Shown here: positions 61,983-64,000 of the stretch, piece after piece | Position numbering within the stretch: the first letter of the stretch is position 1 | How the letters are laid out: the number at the start of each line of letters is the position of its first letter | NCBI RefSeq assembly: GCF_001641265.1 | Contig: NW_020167521.1 | Coordinates: 1,240,001 to 1,304,000 of the forward strand | Direction of reading: 5' to 3' | Source: Pseudogymnoascus destructans | Taxonomy: Eukaryota > Ascomycota > Leotiomycetes > Thelebolales > Thelebolaceae | Length of the DNA stretch: 64,000 nucleotides | Notes under the pieces: model-generated | Databases searched by the model: none | Seen by the model: the letters and a program-made list of their open reading frames with translations, nothing else | What the model was told of the DNA's origin: nothing | Position numbers and translations under genes: made by a program

Positions 61983-64000
61983 ATGGCGAGCTCGGCGGCG
62001 GCCGGCTTCCTGAGCCGGGGCACGAATGGCGGCGGCTCGAACATGCGCGGGCTCGTGCAGTTCATTGCGGACCTGCGGAATGCGCGCGCGCGCGATCTCG
62101 AGGAGAAGCGCATCAATAAGGAGCTGGCGAACATCCGGCAGAAGTTCAAGGATGGGAGCCTCAGCGGGTACCACAAGAAGAAGTATGTCTGCAAGCTGCT
62201 GTATATCTATATCTTGGGGTGGAATGTGGATTTTGGACATCTCGAGGCGATGAATCTTATCTCGGCGAATAAGTACTCGGAGAAGCAGATTGGGTATCTT
62301 GCGATGACGCTGTTTTTGCATGAGGAACATGAGCTGTTGCATTTGGTGGTTAATAGTATACGGAAGGATTTGTTGGACCACAACGAGCTCTTCAACTGCT
62401 TGGCTCTGCACGCTATTGCCAATGTGGGAGGGAGGGAGATGGGAGAAGCGCTCAGTGGAGAAGTCCACCGACTGCTGATTTCGCCAGCTTCAAAGTCGTT
62501 TGTGAAGAAGAAGGCCGCCCTCACACTGCTCCGGTTGTACCGGAAGCACCCAGATATCGTTCAACCACAGTGGGCGGAGCGCATCATCTCTCTCATGGAT
62601 GATGCGGATATGGGAGTTGCTCTATCTGTTACTTCACTGGTTATGGCGCTCGCACAGGACAATCCAGACCAGTACAGGGGGTCATATGTCAAGGCTGCGT
62701 CACGCCTGAAGAGGATACTTGTCGACAATGAGTATCAGCCTGATTATCTCTATTACAAAGTTCCTTGTCCGTGGATTCAAGTTAAGATGCTGCGTTTGCT
62801 ACAATATTTCCCTCCTTCAGGTATGTTAATCCCCACTCTCTACCATGCGGAAGTTGACCAATGATCCAGATGATACCCATGTCCGGGAACTCCTCCGAGA
62901 GTCCCTCCAAAAGATTCTCAACCTAGCACTGGAGATGCCCAAGAACGTCCAGCAAAACAACGCACAGAATGCTGTCCTTTTCGAAGCGATTAATTTGATC
63001 ATTCACCTTGACACCGAGCACGCACTAATGAAGCAGATATCCTCTCGGCTAGGGAGGTTCATTCAATCGCGAGAAACGAATATCCGCTACCTCGGCCTCG
63101 AAGCCATGACCCATCTTGCCGCACGAGCAGAAACATTGGACCCAATCAAGCAGCACCAGGATATTATTATCGGTTCCCTGAAAGACCGGGATATTAGTGT
63201 CAGGAGAAAGGGTCTCGACTTACTCTACAGCATGTGTGATGCCAGCAACGCCCAACCAATCGTAGGCGAGCTGCTCAAGTTCCTACAAAATGCCGACTTC
63301 GCCATCCGAGAGGAGATGGTTCTCAAGATTGCGATTCTGACCGAGAAATACGCCACCGACGTGCAGTGGTACGTGGACATCTCGCTGCGCCTGATTGCCA
63401 TGGCAGGCGACCACGTCAGCGACGAGGTATGGCACCGAGTCATCCAGATCGTCACCAACAACGAAGAGCTCCAGATCTACGCCGCGCAAAACACCCTTCA
63501 GTACGTCAATGCCGAGCACTGCCATGAGACGCTCGTCAAGATCGGTGCCTACATCCTCGGCGAATTCGGCCACCTCATCGCCGAAGACAAGAACTGCAGT
63601 CCGATCGAGCAGTTCCTCGCTCTCCAAGGCAAGCTCCAAGGATCCTCCTCCAGCACCCGGGCCATCATCCTCTCCTCCTTCATCAAATTCGTCAACCTCT
63701 TCCCCGAGATCAAGCCGCAGCTCCTGCAAGTTTTCCGCGTCTACAGCCACACCCTAGACTCCGAGCTCCAGCAACGCGCCTGCGAATACCTCACCATCGC
63801 CTGCCTCCCCACCGACGACCTTCTCCGCACAATCTGCGACGAGATGCCCCCCTTCCCCGAGCGCGAATCCGCTCTCCTCTCCCGTCTGCACCAGAAGCAC
63901 GCCGGTACGAGCGATAAACGCACATGGGTCATTGGTGGGAAAGACGCCAACGCCGATGCGCGCGAGCTCAATTTGGCTAAGAACCCAGGCCTCAAGCGCG
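61983..64000 (+). CDS. APL3: AP-2 adaptor complex alpha subunit (alpha-adaptin), partial
   Basis: Exon 1 61983-62820, intron 62821-62869 (49 bp, phase 1), exon 2 from 62870 to the window edge with no stop; about 656 residues are seen of an expected 900-1000. It has the adaptin N-terminal trunk of helical repeats: MRGLVQFIADLRNARARDLEEKRINKELANIR, KKKYVCKLLYIYILGWNVDFGHLEAMNLI, EKQIGYLAMTLFLHE, CLALHAIANVGG, VKMLRLLQYFP, NIRYLGLEAMTHLAA, DRDISVRRKGLDLLY. The MRGLVQFI start and the GHLEAMNLI block mark it as alpha rather than gamma. It builds the clathrin adaptor that binds PI(4,5)P2 and cargo at the plasma membrane. The ear domain lies beyond the window. Confidence 0.95.

Overview
The window reads as nuclear DNA of a filamentous ascomycete (Pezizomycotina). 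Coding genes have short GT-AG introns (about 48-106 bp), fungal orthologues are plainly recognisable (UBP16-like, MRPL50, FBA1, KES1, PTC6, EMI1, YME2, alpha-adaptin), and the transposons are types common in such fungi (Ty3/gypsy with a chromodomain, pogo/Fot1, Tc1/mariner, hAT, a tyrosine-recombinase element). I cannot name the species; no rRNA, tRNA, CRISPR array or prokaryotic feature was seen.

Layout. Gene islands alternate with transposon nests. Island 1 (about 1.8-7 kb) holds a SnoaL-like 'pathogen-related' protein, a mitochondrial-type ubiquitin hydrolase and mitochondrial ribosomal protein bL9m. Nest 1 (about 7-21 kb) holds a full-length, young gypsy retrotransposon (11464-18461), stacked solo LTRs, and a fragment of an unrecognised gene whose introns carry palindromes. 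A ZIP zinc transporter lies at 21.6-23 kb. Nest 2 (23.5-32.4 kb) is a hAT element split by two LTRs and one pogo element, followed by an LTR-in-LTR nest and a decayed integrase element. Island 2 (33-40.2 kb) holds fructose-bisphosphate aldolase, an oxysterol-binding protein and a large disordered membrane protein of unknown function. Nest 3 (40.4-48.3 kb) holds a gypsy 3' end, a tyrosine-recombinase element interrupted by a Tc1-like element, a minisatellite, an LTR nest and a pogo element. Island 3 (48.7-54.5 kb) holds PTC6, EMI1 and YME2, all linked to mitochondria in yeast. Nest 4 (55.7-60.2 kb) is again gypsy, LTR and pogo debris. Island 4 (60.5 kb to the end) holds a pyridoxal-phosphate homeostasis protein and the 5' two thirds of the AP-2 alpha subunit, cut by the window edge.

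For the repeats I use my own labels. L1 is the 475-bp LTR of the full gypsy element and its relatives, L2 a 910-bp LTR with no internal region here, L3 a 258-bp LTR of a chromodomain gypsy element, L4 a roughly 200-bp LTR, and A a retroelement with a 371-bp LTR. Many copies keep perfect 5-bp target duplications, so the order of insertion can be read directly.

The most unusual signal is that unrelated elements carry their own private family of short palindromes. A tyrosine-recombinase gene has a CCTCGTT/AACGAGG palindrome in its leader, in or across introns and in its 3' region. A different unrecognised gene has TAATGCATTA pairs in both complete introns and just before its start. The L1 LTRs have interchangeable U3 halves, each built from a different inverted hexamer. 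A 136-bp MITE at 1571 also shares its terminal repeat with the Tc1-like element 41 kb away.
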